Below are positions 47,491 through 55,792 of a DNA stretch of 64,000 nucleotides, one piece after another. Every line of letters begins with the position of its first letter. Position 1 is the first letter of the stretch. Source of the DNA: Candidatus Nomurabacteria bacterium (GTDB taxonomy: Bacteria; Patescibacteria; Paceibacteria; UBA9973); the NCBI GenBank assembly GCA_026396015.1, contig JAPLXP010000011.1, forward strand, positions 50,191-114,190, given 5' to 3'. Under the pieces are notes generated by a model. The model was not told where the DNA came from, did not search any database, and was given only the letters and a program-made list of their open reading frames with translations. Position numbers and translations under genes: made by a program.

Positions 47491-48618
47491 ATGAAAAAAG
47501 ACGAAAAAGAAGTTTTAGACAGTGTTGTAGAACATGCCAAAGCTGAACTCTCAAGTGTCGGCAAGATGCTTGAAAAGACTGAACTCCCACCGATGGTGGA
47601 TGCTCTAGTCGAGGGTCCAGTGATCATGATCATGAAGTCATCTGTATATATCGATCTTGCACCATACGGTACAGGTATCATCTATGGACGTGAATTCATC
47701 AACGCAAAAGACATCATCAAGAAGGTAAACATTGGTGACGTAGTAAAGGCAAAGGTTGTATCAGCTGGAAACGATGAAGGTTATATTGAACTCTCATTGA
47801 AGGAAGCAAAACAAGCTCTAATCTGGAGTGAAGCTGATAAGGCAATCAAGTCAAAGACATTACTCGAAATCACAGTAAAGGAGGCAAACAAGGGTGGACT
47901 TATCCTTGAATGGCAAGGTATCGCAGGATTCCTACCAGCATCTCAGCTTTCAAGTGAGCACTACCCAAGAGTAGAAGATTCCGATAAGGACAAGATCCTA
48001 AAAGAATTAAAGAAACTAGTTGGCAAGCGCATCAATGTGATCATGATCTCTGCACTTCCAAAAGAAGGCAAGCTCATCTTCTCTGAGAAAGACAACAATC
48101 CAGAAGAGCGCCAGGCAGTAGTAGGAAAATACACTGTAGGTGATGCTATCGATTGTACAGTAGCTGGTATCGTAGACTTTGGAGTATTCCTAAAAGTTGA
48201 AGAAGGTCTAGAAGGTCTAGTACACATCTCTGAACTTGATTGGGGTCTAGTAGAAGATCCAAGAGCGCTATTTAAGATCGGCGACAAAGTAAAAGCTAAG
48301 ATCATCGAAATCAAAGAAGGTAAAATCTCTCTTTCAATCAAGGCTCTAAAAGAAAACCCATGGAAGGAATTCGAGACTACATTGAAAAAAGGTGATATCG
48401 TATCTGGAGTAGTGATCAAGTTCAACAAACACGGCGCATTGGTATCTATCAAGCAAGGTGTAGCAGGACTAGTACACAATTCAGGATTTGGATCTGAGGA
48501 AAAGCTAAAGAAGACACTAGAGATGGGTAAGACATACAATTTCCAAGTGACACTATTTGAACCAAAGGACCAGAGAATGACTCTAGTATTCCTAGACGAC
48601 AAAAAAGCAACTGCATAA
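47491..48618 (+). CDS. rpsA: 30S ribosomal protein bS1 (four S1 domains)
   Basis: 375 residues. Four OB-fold repeats: about 25-95 (VEGPVIMIMKSSVYIDLAPYG), 110-185, 200-275 (DCTVAGIVDFGVFLKVEEGLEGLVHISELDWG) and 290-365 (GDIVSGVVIKFNKHGALVSI). Shorter than the six-domain E. coli S1, typical of small genomes. It binds mRNA upstream of the start, relevant where Shine-Dalgarno sites are rare. Sits alone behind the attenuator-like leader. Confidence 0.92.
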   Translation: MKKDEKEVLDSVVEHAKAELSSVGKMLEKTELPPMVDALVEGPVIMIMKSSVYIDLAPYGTGIIYGREFINAKDIIKKVNIGDVVKAKVVSAGNDEGYIELSLKEAKQALIWSEADKAIKSKTLLEITVKEANKGGLILEWQGIAGFLPASQLSSEHYPRVEDSDKDKILKELKKLVGKRINVIMISALPKEGKLIFSEKDNNPEERQAVVGKYTVGDAIDCTVAGIVDFGVFLKVEEGLEGLVHISELDWGLVEDPRALFKIGDKVKAKIIEIKEGKISLSIKALKENPWKEFETTLKKGDIVSGVVIKFNKHGALVSIKQGVAGLVHNSGFGSEEKLKKTLEMGKTYNFQVTLFEPKDQRMTLVFLDDKKATA

Positions 48619-48639
48619 TCTATATAAATAGACGCATTA

Positions 48640-48675
48640 AAAAATCCCTCGAACGAAAGTTCGAGGGATTTTTGA
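48640..48675. terminator. intrinsic terminator, shared family copy 1
   Basis: AATCCCTCGAAC-GAAA-GTTCGAGGGATT, GNRA tetraloop, A and T runs on both sides. Serves rpsA and the converging zinc-ribbon gene. Near-identical copies at 50181-50215, 51008-51044 and 51753-51792. Confidence 0.85.
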
Positions 48676-48677
48676 TG

Positions 48678-49454
48678 TTAATTATCTTCTGGTATTTTTT
48701 TGACAGCATTTTTAGGGACCCAGTAAGTCCTCCCTTTTAGATCTTTATCAAGAAGAACAATTTCGATTGCTAGCTTGGCTCCAACTGGAATCTTAGGTTT
48801 AGGAATAGGATATGAATCTAAATAAAAAATAGTTGAGAGTTGGTTATGAGACCAGCTAAATTTAATTTTGTTTTTGTTCAAAAGCGTCTCAGCTCTTTTT
48901 TGTGACTTTTTAGATAATTCTCGAGCTTTTTTAATAATTGGCTCAGAAAATTCTTTCCAACTCTCTGCCCACTTATCATTTTTATTAAAAAGCTGAATTT
49001 TATCATTATCATCAAGGTAAAGATAATAATCTTCTATATTTTCAGACAAATTTAGAATTTGTTTATTAAATGTATTTCCTTCACTAGCAGTAAAAACCTT
49101 TGTTCCCTTAATCAATCCTCCCATCGGTACTTTTGAATCGCTAAAGACTGGCAATATAAAAATGTCAGGAATATCTTTTTTAACTAAATATTCAGAATAA
49201 TTTTCAAGAATATCTTGAACAAGTTTCTTATTCAAAAAAGGTTTCAAACCATTTTTTTCTGTTGGCTTAAAAGGTAATCCGCATGAATCACAAAAAAATT
49301 CACTAGTGACCCATTTAGGTACGTGATGATTATTTCCACCATATCGCACCTTGCTACTATCAATATGTCCGCGATTAAGAATGAAAACTTCAAGGATAGA
49401 CCCTTCTTTGCATGAGATACATTTGAACCCTGTGTTTATTGATAAATTTTTCAT
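48678..49454 (-). CDS. zinc-ribbon hypothetical protein
   Basis: 258 residues. Two CxxC pairs near the N-terminus (KCISCKEG at about 12-16; FFCDSCGLPF at about 53-56) suggest a zinc ribbon. The rest is soluble with a helical Lys-rich region (KKARELSKKSQKRAETLLNK) and a beta C-terminus ending TYWVPKNAVKKIPE. No family was recognised. Driven by the shared promoter block (49475-49503). Confidence 0.6.
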   Translation of the reverse strand: MKNLSINTGFKCISCKEGSILEVFILNRGHIDSSKVRYGGNNHHVPKWVTSEFFCDSCGLPFKPTEKNGLKPFLNKKLVQDILENYSEYLVKKDIPDIFILPVFSDSKVPMGGLIKGTKVFTASEGNTFNKQILNLSENIEDYYLYLDDNDKIQLFNKNDKWAESWKEFSEPIIKKARELSKKSQKRAETLLNKNKIKFSWSHNQLSTIFYLDSYPIPKPKIPVGAKLAIEIVLLDKDLKGRTYWVPKNAVKKIPEDN

Positions 49455-49474
49455 ATTTTTAAAGATTTTTCTTT

Positions 49475-49503
49475 AGGATACAATATATAAGGTTTTTTGT
49501 AAA
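49475..49503 (-). promoter_or_regulatory. shared promoter block, copy 1
   Basis: TTTACA, 17-bp spacer, TATCCT, then AAAGAAAAA on the minus strand. The flanking sequence matches the other copies over about 50 bp. Confidence 0.65.
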
Positions 49504-49601
49504 TGATATTAAAAAATATAAAAAGGCTTTTATTATATGGTTGACATTTACACTTTTTTAATTTAAAGTATATCTTAAATTCACCTTTAATAATAAAAAT
49601 T

Positions 49602-50042
49602 ATGTTTAGAAAAATTGTTTTAGCCACTGCCGTAACAATGGGCGTAATCGGATTGTTGTTATATTTTGTAGCACCTACTGCCCTAGTTGATCTTATGTTA
49701 ATAGCATCCTATCTCTCATTTCTCTATTTAGTGTTTAGTATTTATCAAATTAACTCATGGAATTCAACTCAAAGAACATTCGTTGCTGTGTTATTTGCTA
49801 TACTTGCAGGATTTATACCTCTCATTGAGCTATGTGTGATAAGTTCTAATATGAATGTTAGACCACTTCGTGAGGCAGCAAATTTTGCACACGAAAATCA
49901 TTATGGAATATTTACTCAACTTAAATACGAAGGTGAAATAGTCTTCTCGACTGTTCTTCCTGTAATTATAATGTGGGTTGGATATTTATTTAAAAAACCA
50001 GCAGATGAAGATAAAATATGGTGGTTAGACTTTCCTGATTAG
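49602..50042 (+). CDS. hypothetical four-span membrane protein
   Basis: 146 residues. Hydrophobic segments at about 7-25, 30-50, 62-82 and 118-137 (VFSTVLPVIIMWVGYLF). C-terminus WWLDFPD. No family was recognised. It is the only + strand gene in the orphan cluster and has its own terminator at 50071-50099. Confidence 0.6.
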   Translation: MFRKIVLATAVTMGVIGLLLYFVAPTALVDLMLIASYLSFLYLVFSIYQINSWNSTQRTFVAVLFAILAGFIPLIELCVISSNMNVRPLREAANFAHENHYGIFTQLKYEGEIVFSTVLPVIIMWVGYLFKKPADEDKIWWLDFPD

Positions 50043-50070
50043 GATGAAGATTTTTTTATCGCAAAATCGA

Positions 50071-50099
50071 AAAAGGCAGGATCTAATCCTGTCTTTTTA
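50071..50099 (+). terminator. intrinsic terminator
   Basis: AAAAGGCAGGAT / ATCCTGTCTTTT with a 3-nt loop. Confidence 0.75.
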
Positions 50100-50180
50100 T
50101 TTATATACCTAAAAATTATAATTTAAAAGAGTGAACAATTAACTTTACAAGAACAGTACTCATGTAATTCCACTAAGATC

Positions 50181-50215
50181 AAAAAATCCCTCGAACGAAA
50201 GTTCGAGGGATTTTT
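50181..50215 (-). terminator. intrinsic terminator, shared family copy 2
   Basis: Same stem-loop as copy 1 (TCCCTCGAAC-GAAA-GTTCGAGGGA), downstream of the gene at 50235-50951. Confidence 0.85.
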
Positions 50216-50234
50216 AATTTTAGAATACAATAAA

Positions 50235-50951
50235 TTAAGAAGAAAAATTATGATTGTATATTTCTTTCGTAGAATAAATTCCTTTTGACCAAAGGCAACC
50301 CTGAATAAATCCCAACAACCTGTTAGCATCTTCAATTTGAAGTACCCCCGATTCAATACCAATTTCCATTTGATCCAGCATCCACTCACAATGACCGAGG
50401 TTTTGACTTCGATTAGGTTTTAGTTTATCTTCTGAAAACTTTTGGCATGAATCTTGAAATTCCAAATCTGGATAATTTTTAATAACTTTTTTATAAAGAA
50501 TAATAATTTCTAAAATTCTTTCTAGTGAAATTAGAGGTTCAAAGTAAACAAATTCATTACTATCCTGATTTTTAAAAAAGAAATAAAAAATAGCGTACAC
50601 AACTAAACAATTAGAGATAAACCATAAATTGGAAATAATACGATAGTCATAAAAAACCGAAAAGCAAGATATGGCCGTCCAAAGTATCATTAAAACACGC
50701 AAAGAACGAAAAAATTTTATTGTTTCCATATTTTTTTCTTTTGTCGTTTCAGGTTTATTATTTAAATTATCGATTAATTCTATTCTACTTAATACAAACC
50801 TACCCAATAGATAAAGAAGAAAAATACCAACACAGAAGACAATGGAAATAATGTAATCATAAGGATTTGACCTGTCGCGATTAAAATAATTCAATGAGAC
50901 TAAGGCATATAACAATACCCATACTAATTTGATTTTAGTTGATTTTTTCAT
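50235..50951 (-). CDS. four-span membrane protein with conserved C-terminal helical domain
   Basis: 238 residues. Membrane segments at about 10-25, 32-53, 85-103 and 108-128. The cytoplasmic C-terminus (LGHCEWMLDQMEIGI; ANRLLGFIQGCLWSKGIYS) resembles a C-terminal motif of the form RxxGFIQGxLWxxGIYT that I know from other CPR hypothetical proteins; the family has no assigned function. Promoter block 50972-51000. Confidence 0.6.
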   Translation of the reverse strand: MKKSTKIKLVWVLLYALVSLNYFNRDRSNPYDYIISIVFCVGIFLLYLLGRFVLSRIELIDNLNNKPETTKEKNMETIKFFRSLRVLMILWTAISCFSVFYDYRIISNLWFISNCLVVYAIFYFFFKNQDSNEFVYFEPLISLERILEIIILYKKVIKNYPDLEFQDSCQKFSEDKLKPNRSQNLGHCEWMLDQMEIGIESGVLQIEDANRLLGFIQGCLWSKGIYSTKEIYNHNFSS

Positions 50952-50971
50952 GATTTTAAGTTTTTTCTTTT

Positions 50972-51000
50972 AGATTACAATATATATGACTTTTTGTAAA
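50972..51000 (-). promoter_or_regulatory. shared promoter block, copy 2
   Basis: TTTACA, 17 bp ending TTG, TAATCT, then AAAAGAAAAAA on the minus strand. Confidence 0.7.
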
Positions 51001-51007
51001 TGACATT

Positions 51008-51044
51008 AAAAAATCCCTCGAGGCGCAAGCCACGAGGGATTTTT
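51008..51044 (-). terminator. intrinsic terminator, shared family copy 3
   Basis: AAAAATCCCTCG / CGAGGGATTTTT with internal AGGCGCAAGCCA loop; nearly identical to copy 4. Confidence 0.8.
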
Positions 51045-51063
51045 GATATTTACAAACAATTCA

Positions 51064-51690
51064 TTATTTGCTTTTCATTACATCAGGAATCTGATTTAGG
51101 AAATCTGGTGTCCACGAATCATCAAACCAATAATTCATACTCATAAATACATTTTTTGATATGTCCCAAATATCTAAACCATCAATCGTATTTTTATGAT
51201 CAGCTTCTTCTAATATCACAGTGAGCTTATTAATAAAATAATTTACAGTATCCACAAAAGTTGGTATTACGGGATTATTCTTGTTTAATTGTTCAATGGG
51301 AATTAGTAGAGTCATATCTTCTCCACTTAATTTAATGTTAATATATTCTTCACAATCTTTTTTGCTGAATTCAGCAGTATTACAAATTGAAAGAATATTC
51401 ACAATTGTTTTTAACATTGCCTGTCTAAATTCCACACCACTAGTACTCATGTTTTCATTTGGACGAGAAAAAAGATCCCGCTCCCACACACTCGTGTGTT
51501 GTTTTTCAAAAGGTATCTTCATTCTAATCTTATGGACTGATTTCAATAAATGAAGCAACCCATGTTTGAGTGCAAATATTTTTGCCTCAGTCTCAGTTAA
51601 ATGCTTCATGGCAGGGTAATTCTCTGCATTGTAAATATACCTTGAGTTCACGTATTCAAAGGCATCGGAAAAGTTTTGTATTTGTAACAT
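51064..51690 (-). CDS. hypothetical soluble protein
   Basis: 208 residues, helical, no signal peptide. Landmark LTETEAKIFALKHGLLHLLKSV near residue 32 is close to a conserved FALKH..LH...K motif I know from CPR hypothetical proteins. The rest is not recognised. Promoter block 51718-51746; terminator copy 3 follows. Confidence 0.55.
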   Translation of the reverse strand: MLQIQNFSDAFEYVNSRYIYNAENYPAMKHLTETEAKIFALKHGLLHLLKSVHKIRMKIPFEKQHTSVWERDLFSRPNENMSTSGVEFRQAMLKTIVNILSICNTAEFSKKDCEEYINIKLSGEDMTLLIPIEQLNKNNPVIPTFVDTVNYFINKLTVILEEADHKNTIDGLDIWDISKNVFMSMNYWFDDSWTPDFLNQIPDVMKSK

Positions 51691-51717
51691 ATTTATAGGA
51701 TTTAAGGATTTTCATTT

Positions 51718-51746
51718 AGATTACAATATTTATGGTTTTTTGTAAA
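51718..51746 (-). promoter_or_regulatory. shared promoter block, copy 3
   Basis: TTTACA, 17 bp ending TTG, TAATCT, then AAATGAAAA on the minus strand. Confidence 0.7.
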
Positions 51747-51752
51747 TAGCAT

Positions 51753-51792
51753 TAAAAAATCCCTCGAGGCGCAAGTCACGAGGGATTTTTTA
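51753..51792 (-). terminator. intrinsic terminator, shared family copy 4
   Basis: AAAAATCCCTCG / CGAGGGATTTTT with the AGGCGCAAGTCA loop. Downstream of pth. Confidence 0.8.
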
Positions 51793-51806
51793 ATGCATAA
51801 GTGATT

Positions 51807-52367
51807 TTAATTGTATTTAGTCATCGCTTTATCGTAACCTTGGGAGATTATTGTAGTCAGCATATCGCCTACGAGTGGTGATACATCTTTCAAAAGTATA
51901 GACATCTCGTCTTTTGAAAAATTACCTAGAACATCTGGCTTGCGCAGAGTACCAGTGTCATCTAGGATGGATACGCCTACACGTACACGGACGAATTCAC
52001 GAGAGTTTAGCTGCGTCATGATGGATTTGATACCATTGTGTCCGCCATCTCCCCTGTCATGCGATATTTTAATCTTGCCGAGTGGTAGATCTATATCATC
52101 TTGCACTACGACGATGTCTTCATTTGTAAAATTATATTCTTTGATTAGATATGGCAGTATCGATCCAGTGTTATTCATAAAAGTCCCCGGCTTTGCAAAT
52201 ATTACATCAGTATTTTCGAGTGTTGTATGAGCGAGATTTGAATTCGCATATTTATTAAAATTCCAATCTAGATTTTTATTTAAATTATCAAAAATAATCC
52301 ACGCTACATTGTGACGTGTTTCTGTATACTTTTCACCCGGATTACCGAGTCCGATGATTAATTTCAT
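51807..52367 (-). CDS. pth: peptidyl-tRNA hydrolase
   Basis: 186 residues. Signature LIIGLGNPGEKYTETRHNVAW (catalytic His about residue 19), KPGTFMNNTGS, VVQDDIDLPLGKIKI and HDRGDGGHNGIKSI. Frees peptides from peptidyl-tRNA that drops off the ribosome. Expressed from TGT-TATTAT-N6-ATG and ends with terminator copy 4. Confidence 0.95.
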   Translation of the reverse strand: MKLIIGLGNPGEKYTETRHNVAWIIFDNLNKNLDWNFNKYANSNLAHTTLENTDVIFAKPGTFMNNTGSILPYLIKEYNFTNEDIVVVQDDIDLPLGKIKISHDRGDGGHNGIKSIMTQLNSREFVRVRVGVSILDDTGTLRKPDVLGNFSKDEMSILLKDVSPLVGDMLTTIISQGYDKAMTKYN

Positions 52368-52373
52368 ATGAAT

Positions 52374-52382
52374 ATAATAACA
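52374..52382 (-). promoter_or_regulatory. extended -10 promoter of pth, leaderless type
   Basis: TGT-TATTAT, exactly 6 nt, ATG at 52367. Confidence 0.6.
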
Positions 52383-52467
52383 TAGATTTTAGATTTAATC
52401 ACAATTAGCATAGACCACATATTTGCCTATTCCGTCAAGCATATTTATATGTTAAAATGTGTCTTAT

Positions 52468-53076
52468 ATGGAAAATAACACTGAAGAAACAAAGGTAATT
52501 TCAAAAACTAAGAGTAAATTGTGGATCAAAAAGCAACTACATGAATTTTGGGATTTAGTCAAATTCGCTGCCCTAGCATTATTGATTGTAATACCTATAC
52601 GCACATTCATCGCACAGCCATTCATAGTATCTGGTGAATCAATGTTCCCAACTTTTCATGATGGTCAATATCTCATCGTAGATGAGCTCTCTTATCATAT
52701 GGGTAATATCAAGCGTGGAGACGTTGTTATCTTTCGCTACCCCCATGACACAACAAGATTTTTTATAAAAAGAATTATTGGACTACCAAATGAGACAGTA
52801 AAGATTGAAGATGGGAAAGTCATGATCATAAATAAGGAAAACCCAGAAGGTTTTGTCTTGAATGAACCATACATCAATCAACCCTTCCATACTTATGACA
52901 CAAAGACTACAGGAGACGGAGAATACTTTGTGATGGGAGACAATAGAAATGCAAGTTCTGATTCTCGATTCTGGGGTCTAGTTCCTAAAAAATTATTAGT
53001 AGGTAGAGCATACCTCAGATTATTACCGACAGATACTGTTTCCTATCTACCAGGATATTATCCAGAAATAAAATAA
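52468..53076 (+). CDS. lepB: signal peptidase I
   Basis: 202 residues from ATG at 52468 (an in-frame GTG lies at 52459). One membrane segment at about 25-45 (FAALALLIVIPIRTFIAQPF), catalytic Ser in SGESMFPTF, catalytic Lys in RFFIKRIIGLP, and the GDNRNASSDSR box. Removes signal peptides of secreted proteins. TGT-TAAAAT lies 9 nt upstream. hisS starts directly after the stop codon. Confidence 0.95.
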   Translation: MENNTEETKVISKTKSKLWIKKQLHEFWDLVKFAALALLIVIPIRTFIAQPFIVSGESMFPTFHDGQYLIVDELSYHMGNIKRGDVVIFRYPHDTTRFFIKRIIGLPNETVKIEDGKVMIINKENPEGFVLNEPYINQPFHTYDTKTTGDGEYFVMGDNRNASSDSRFWGLVPKKLLVGRAYLRLLPTDTVSYLPGYYPEIK

Positions 53077-54378
53077 ATGAGTACACCAAATAAAAAAACA
53101 AATAAAGAAGCACCTGCATCCGTAAAAGGTATGCGTGATTTTATAGATGAACAATATTATCTATATCAGGGATTTTTTGAAAAGGCTCAAGAGATAGCTG
53201 TGTACTATGGATTCAAGCCCATCAAGACTCCTATAGTTGAATTCAAAGATGTATATACATCTGGAGTAGGAGAAGGTACAGATATCGTGGACAAGGAAAT
53301 GTATGACTTCAAGACAAAAGGTGGCGATGAATTAGCACTCCGCCCAGAAGGTACAGCAGGTGTTGTACGCGCCTATATCGAGCACGGAATGCAGTCACTA
53401 CCTCAGCCTGTGATGTTGTACTACTACGGACCATTTTTCCGTCATGACAATCCTCAGCGTGGACGTTATCGTGAGCTTCACCAATTTGGCCTTGAGATAC
53501 TAGGTACTGAAAAGAGTATTGCTGACGCATTGATAATAAAGACAACAATTGCAATTCTAGAAGAAGTAGGTGCAAAGAATCTAGTTGTAGATATCAATTC
53601 TATTGGGGACAAAGAGTCTCGCCCTGCATATATCAAGGAGCTTGTCAGTTACTACAAAAAGCACATCAATGAGCTAGGTGCTATAGACAAGGAGAGATTA
53701 AAGAATAATCCCCTACGCATCCTAGACTCAAAGGACCCAAAGACAATATTGATAAATGAAGGCGCACCAGATGCTGTATCTTTTTTGACTGGTGATGCAA
53801 AGAAGCACTTCAAGCAAGTATTGGAATATTTAGAGGAGATGGCTGTACCGTATCGTATAAATAAAAATCTAGTACGCGGACTATCATATTATACACACAC
53901 TGTATTTGAAATAATCGAGATACCAGAAGATGAAGGCCTACCACCATTGACTATAGCTGGTGGAGGACGCTATGATTATCTCGCACGCATGCTAGGAAGC
54001 AAAAAGGATGTACCAGGTATGGGTGTAGGTATCGGAGTAGATAGAGTCATCGAATCCCCTTGGTACAACAGACCACTACCACGAGTATCAAAGAAGCCCA
54101 AGATGTATTTCATACAACTTGGATTTGAAGCAAAATTAAAATCATTGAATGTCATTGAGATACTCCGCAAATCAAAAGTCCCAATAGCACAGTCACTCTC
54201 AAAAGACAGTCTAGGATCCCAGCTTGCAGTAGCAGAAAAGATGGGTCTACATTATGCTATTATATTTGGACAAAAAGAAGCACTGGAGAATTCTGTCATC
54301 GTTCGCGACATGACTACAAGATCTCAAGAGACAGTAAAGATCACAAAACTTCTGGAGTATGTTAAGAATCTAAAATAA
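53077..54378 (+). CDS. hisS: histidyl-tRNA synthetase
   Basis: 433 residues, class II synthetase. Motif 2 region YYYGPFFRHDNPQRGRYREL with HQFGLE following, histidine loops LVRGLSYYTHTVFE and TIAGGGRYDYL, then GMGVGIGVDRV (motif 3). The C-terminal anticodon-binding domain is present (SLGSQLAVAEKMG). No gap to lepB and 1 nt to def, so it is in the same operon. Confidence 0.96.
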   Translation: MSTPNKKTNKEAPASVKGMRDFIDEQYYLYQGFFEKAQEIAVYYGFKPIKTPIVEFKDVYTSGVGEGTDIVDKEMYDFKTKGGDELALRPEGTAGVVRAYIEHGMQSLPQPVMLYYYGPFFRHDNPQRGRYRELHQFGLEILGTEKSIADALIIKTTIAILEEVGAKNLVVDINSIGDKESRPAYIKELVSYYKKHINELGAIDKERLKNNPLRILDSKDPKTILINEGAPDAVSFLTGDAKKHFKQVLEYLEEMAVPYRINKNLVRGLSYYTHTVFEIIEIPEDEGLPPLTIAGGGRYDYLARMLGSKKDVPGMGVGIGVDRVIESPWYNRPLPRVSKKPKMYFIQLGFEAKLKSLNVIEILRKSKVPIAQSLSKDSLGSQLAVAEKMGLHYAIIFGQKEALENSVIVRDMTTRSQETVKITKLLEYVKNLK

Positions 54379-54379
54379 A

Positions 54380-54916
54380 ATGTCAGCAGAAATTGTACAA
54401 AATGGACACCCCGTATTGCGTGAAATAGCAAAGGCTGTCCCAATAAAAGATATCAAGTCTGAAAAAATTCAAAAAATCCTGAAAGATATGTCTCTCGCAT
54501 TAGCATCCCAAGACGACGGGGTGGCTATTGCTGCACCTCAGATAGCTGTAGCATTACGAATATTTACAATATCTGGGAATGTATTCGATGAAGAATTCGC
54601 CCGTGGCAAGAAAAGTATAAAAGAAAAGAAACACGGCGACGTAGTATGCATCAATCCTGTTTTCACAAAAATATCAAAGGACAGAAAATTAATGCCCGAA
54701 GGATGTCTCTCCGTACGACCACTATATGGCAATGTTCGCAGATCTACACGTGCCACTATAGAGGCCTACAATGAGCATGGAGTGAAGTTTGTACTAGATG
54801 GCAAGGGGTTACTCGCTCACATCTTCCAGCACGAGATAGACCACCTAGATGGAATATTATTCATTGACAAGGCTCGAAATATTCATGAATCAGATGGAGA
54901 GAATGAATTCAATTAA
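54380..54916 (+). CDS. def: peptide deformylase
   Basis: 178 residues. All three metal motifs: GVAIAAPQI (GxGxAAPQ type with Ile for Gly), EGCLSV with the Cys ligand, and HEIDHLDGILF (HExxH). Removes the formyl group from nascent proteins. Its stop overlaps the fmt start by 1 nt; def-fmt pairing is classical. Confidence 0.95.
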   Translation: MSAEIVQNGHPVLREIAKAVPIKDIKSEKIQKILKDMSLALASQDDGVAIAAPQIAVALRIFTISGNVFDEEFARGKKSIKEKKHGDVVCINPVFTKISKDRKLMPEGCLSVRPLYGNVRRSTRATIEAYNEHGVKFVLDGKGLLAHIFQHEIDHLDGILFIDKARNIHESDGENEFN

Positions 54917-55752
54917 TGCAAAACGAAAATAAAAAATTTATATTTTTTGGTACACCAGATGTAGCAAAAAAAACACTAGACATTTTAAAAGAAAATGGAT
55001 ATACACCATGTTGTATTGTCACATCACCAGACGCTCCATCTGGTCGTGGTATGATACAGACTGCCTCACCTGTATCAGTATGGGCTGAGAAGAATTTTAT
55101 TGATTGTATCAAGCCAACAATTATCGATGATGAATTCATAAATACAACATCAGAATACAATGCTGATCTTTTTATTGTAGTAGCATACGGCAAAATTCTA
55201 CCAGAAAAACTAATCAAACTACCCAAATTAGAAACTATCAATATACATTACTCTCTCCTACCTAAATACCGTGGCGCATCACCAGTAGAGCAAGCATTAT
55301 TAAATGGTGACAAGGTAACAGGGGTATCAATACAGCAAATGGTATACAAGATGGACGCTGGAGATATTATTACCGAATTAGAAATACCTATAGATATTAC
55401 AAACACAAAAAGTACACTTCGTGAAAAACTCATAAATAAAGGTGGGGAGCTCTTGGTCTCAACACTACCCGATATTTTCAACAAAAAAATAACATTAAAG
55501 AAGCAAGACGAAAAACTCGCCACAAGATGCAAGAAAATTAAAAAAGAAGACGGATTGATAAATATCGATGGTGACGATTGGGAAAATTACAATAAATATA
55601 GAGCTTACGAAAATTGGCCAAGTGTATTCTTTATGAAAGACAACAAAAGGATAAAAATAACAAAAGCAGTTTTTTCTGATGAAAAGTTCGTAATAATAAA
55701 AGTTATACCTGAGGGGAAAAAAGAAATAGACTACAATATCTTTAATAAATAA
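54916..55752 (+). CDS. fmt: methionyl-tRNA formyltransferase
   Basis: 278 residues. FFGTPDVAKKTLDIL at the start, formyl-transfer segment INIHYSLLPKYRGASPVEQAL with the Asn-His-Asp-type active site, and DAGDIITE. Shorter than the usual ~310, with a reduced C-terminal OB domain. Formylates initiator Met-tRNA, so formylated initiation is kept in this reduced genome. Confidence 0.92.
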   Translation: MQNENKKFIFFGTPDVAKKTLDILKENGYTPCCIVTSPDAPSGRGMIQTASPVSVWAEKNFIDCIKPTIIDDEFINTTSEYNADLFIVVAYGKILPEKLIKLPKLETINIHYSLLPKYRGASPVEQALLNGDKVTGVSIQQMVYKMDAGDIITELEIPIDITNTKSTLREKLINKGGELLVSTLPDIFNKKITLKKQDEKLATRCKKIKKEDGLINIDGDDWENYNKYRAYENWPSVFFMKDNKRIKITKAVFSDEKFVIIKVIPEGKKEIDYNIFNK

Positions 55753-55792
55753 AAAATACTCCAGCATTTGCAAGAATGCTGGAGTATTTTTT
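55753..55792. terminator. bidirectional terminator
   Basis: AAAATACTCCAGCATT / AATGCTGGAGTATTTT, 16-bp perfect stem. Shared by fmt and the converging permease gene. Confidence 0.85.
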
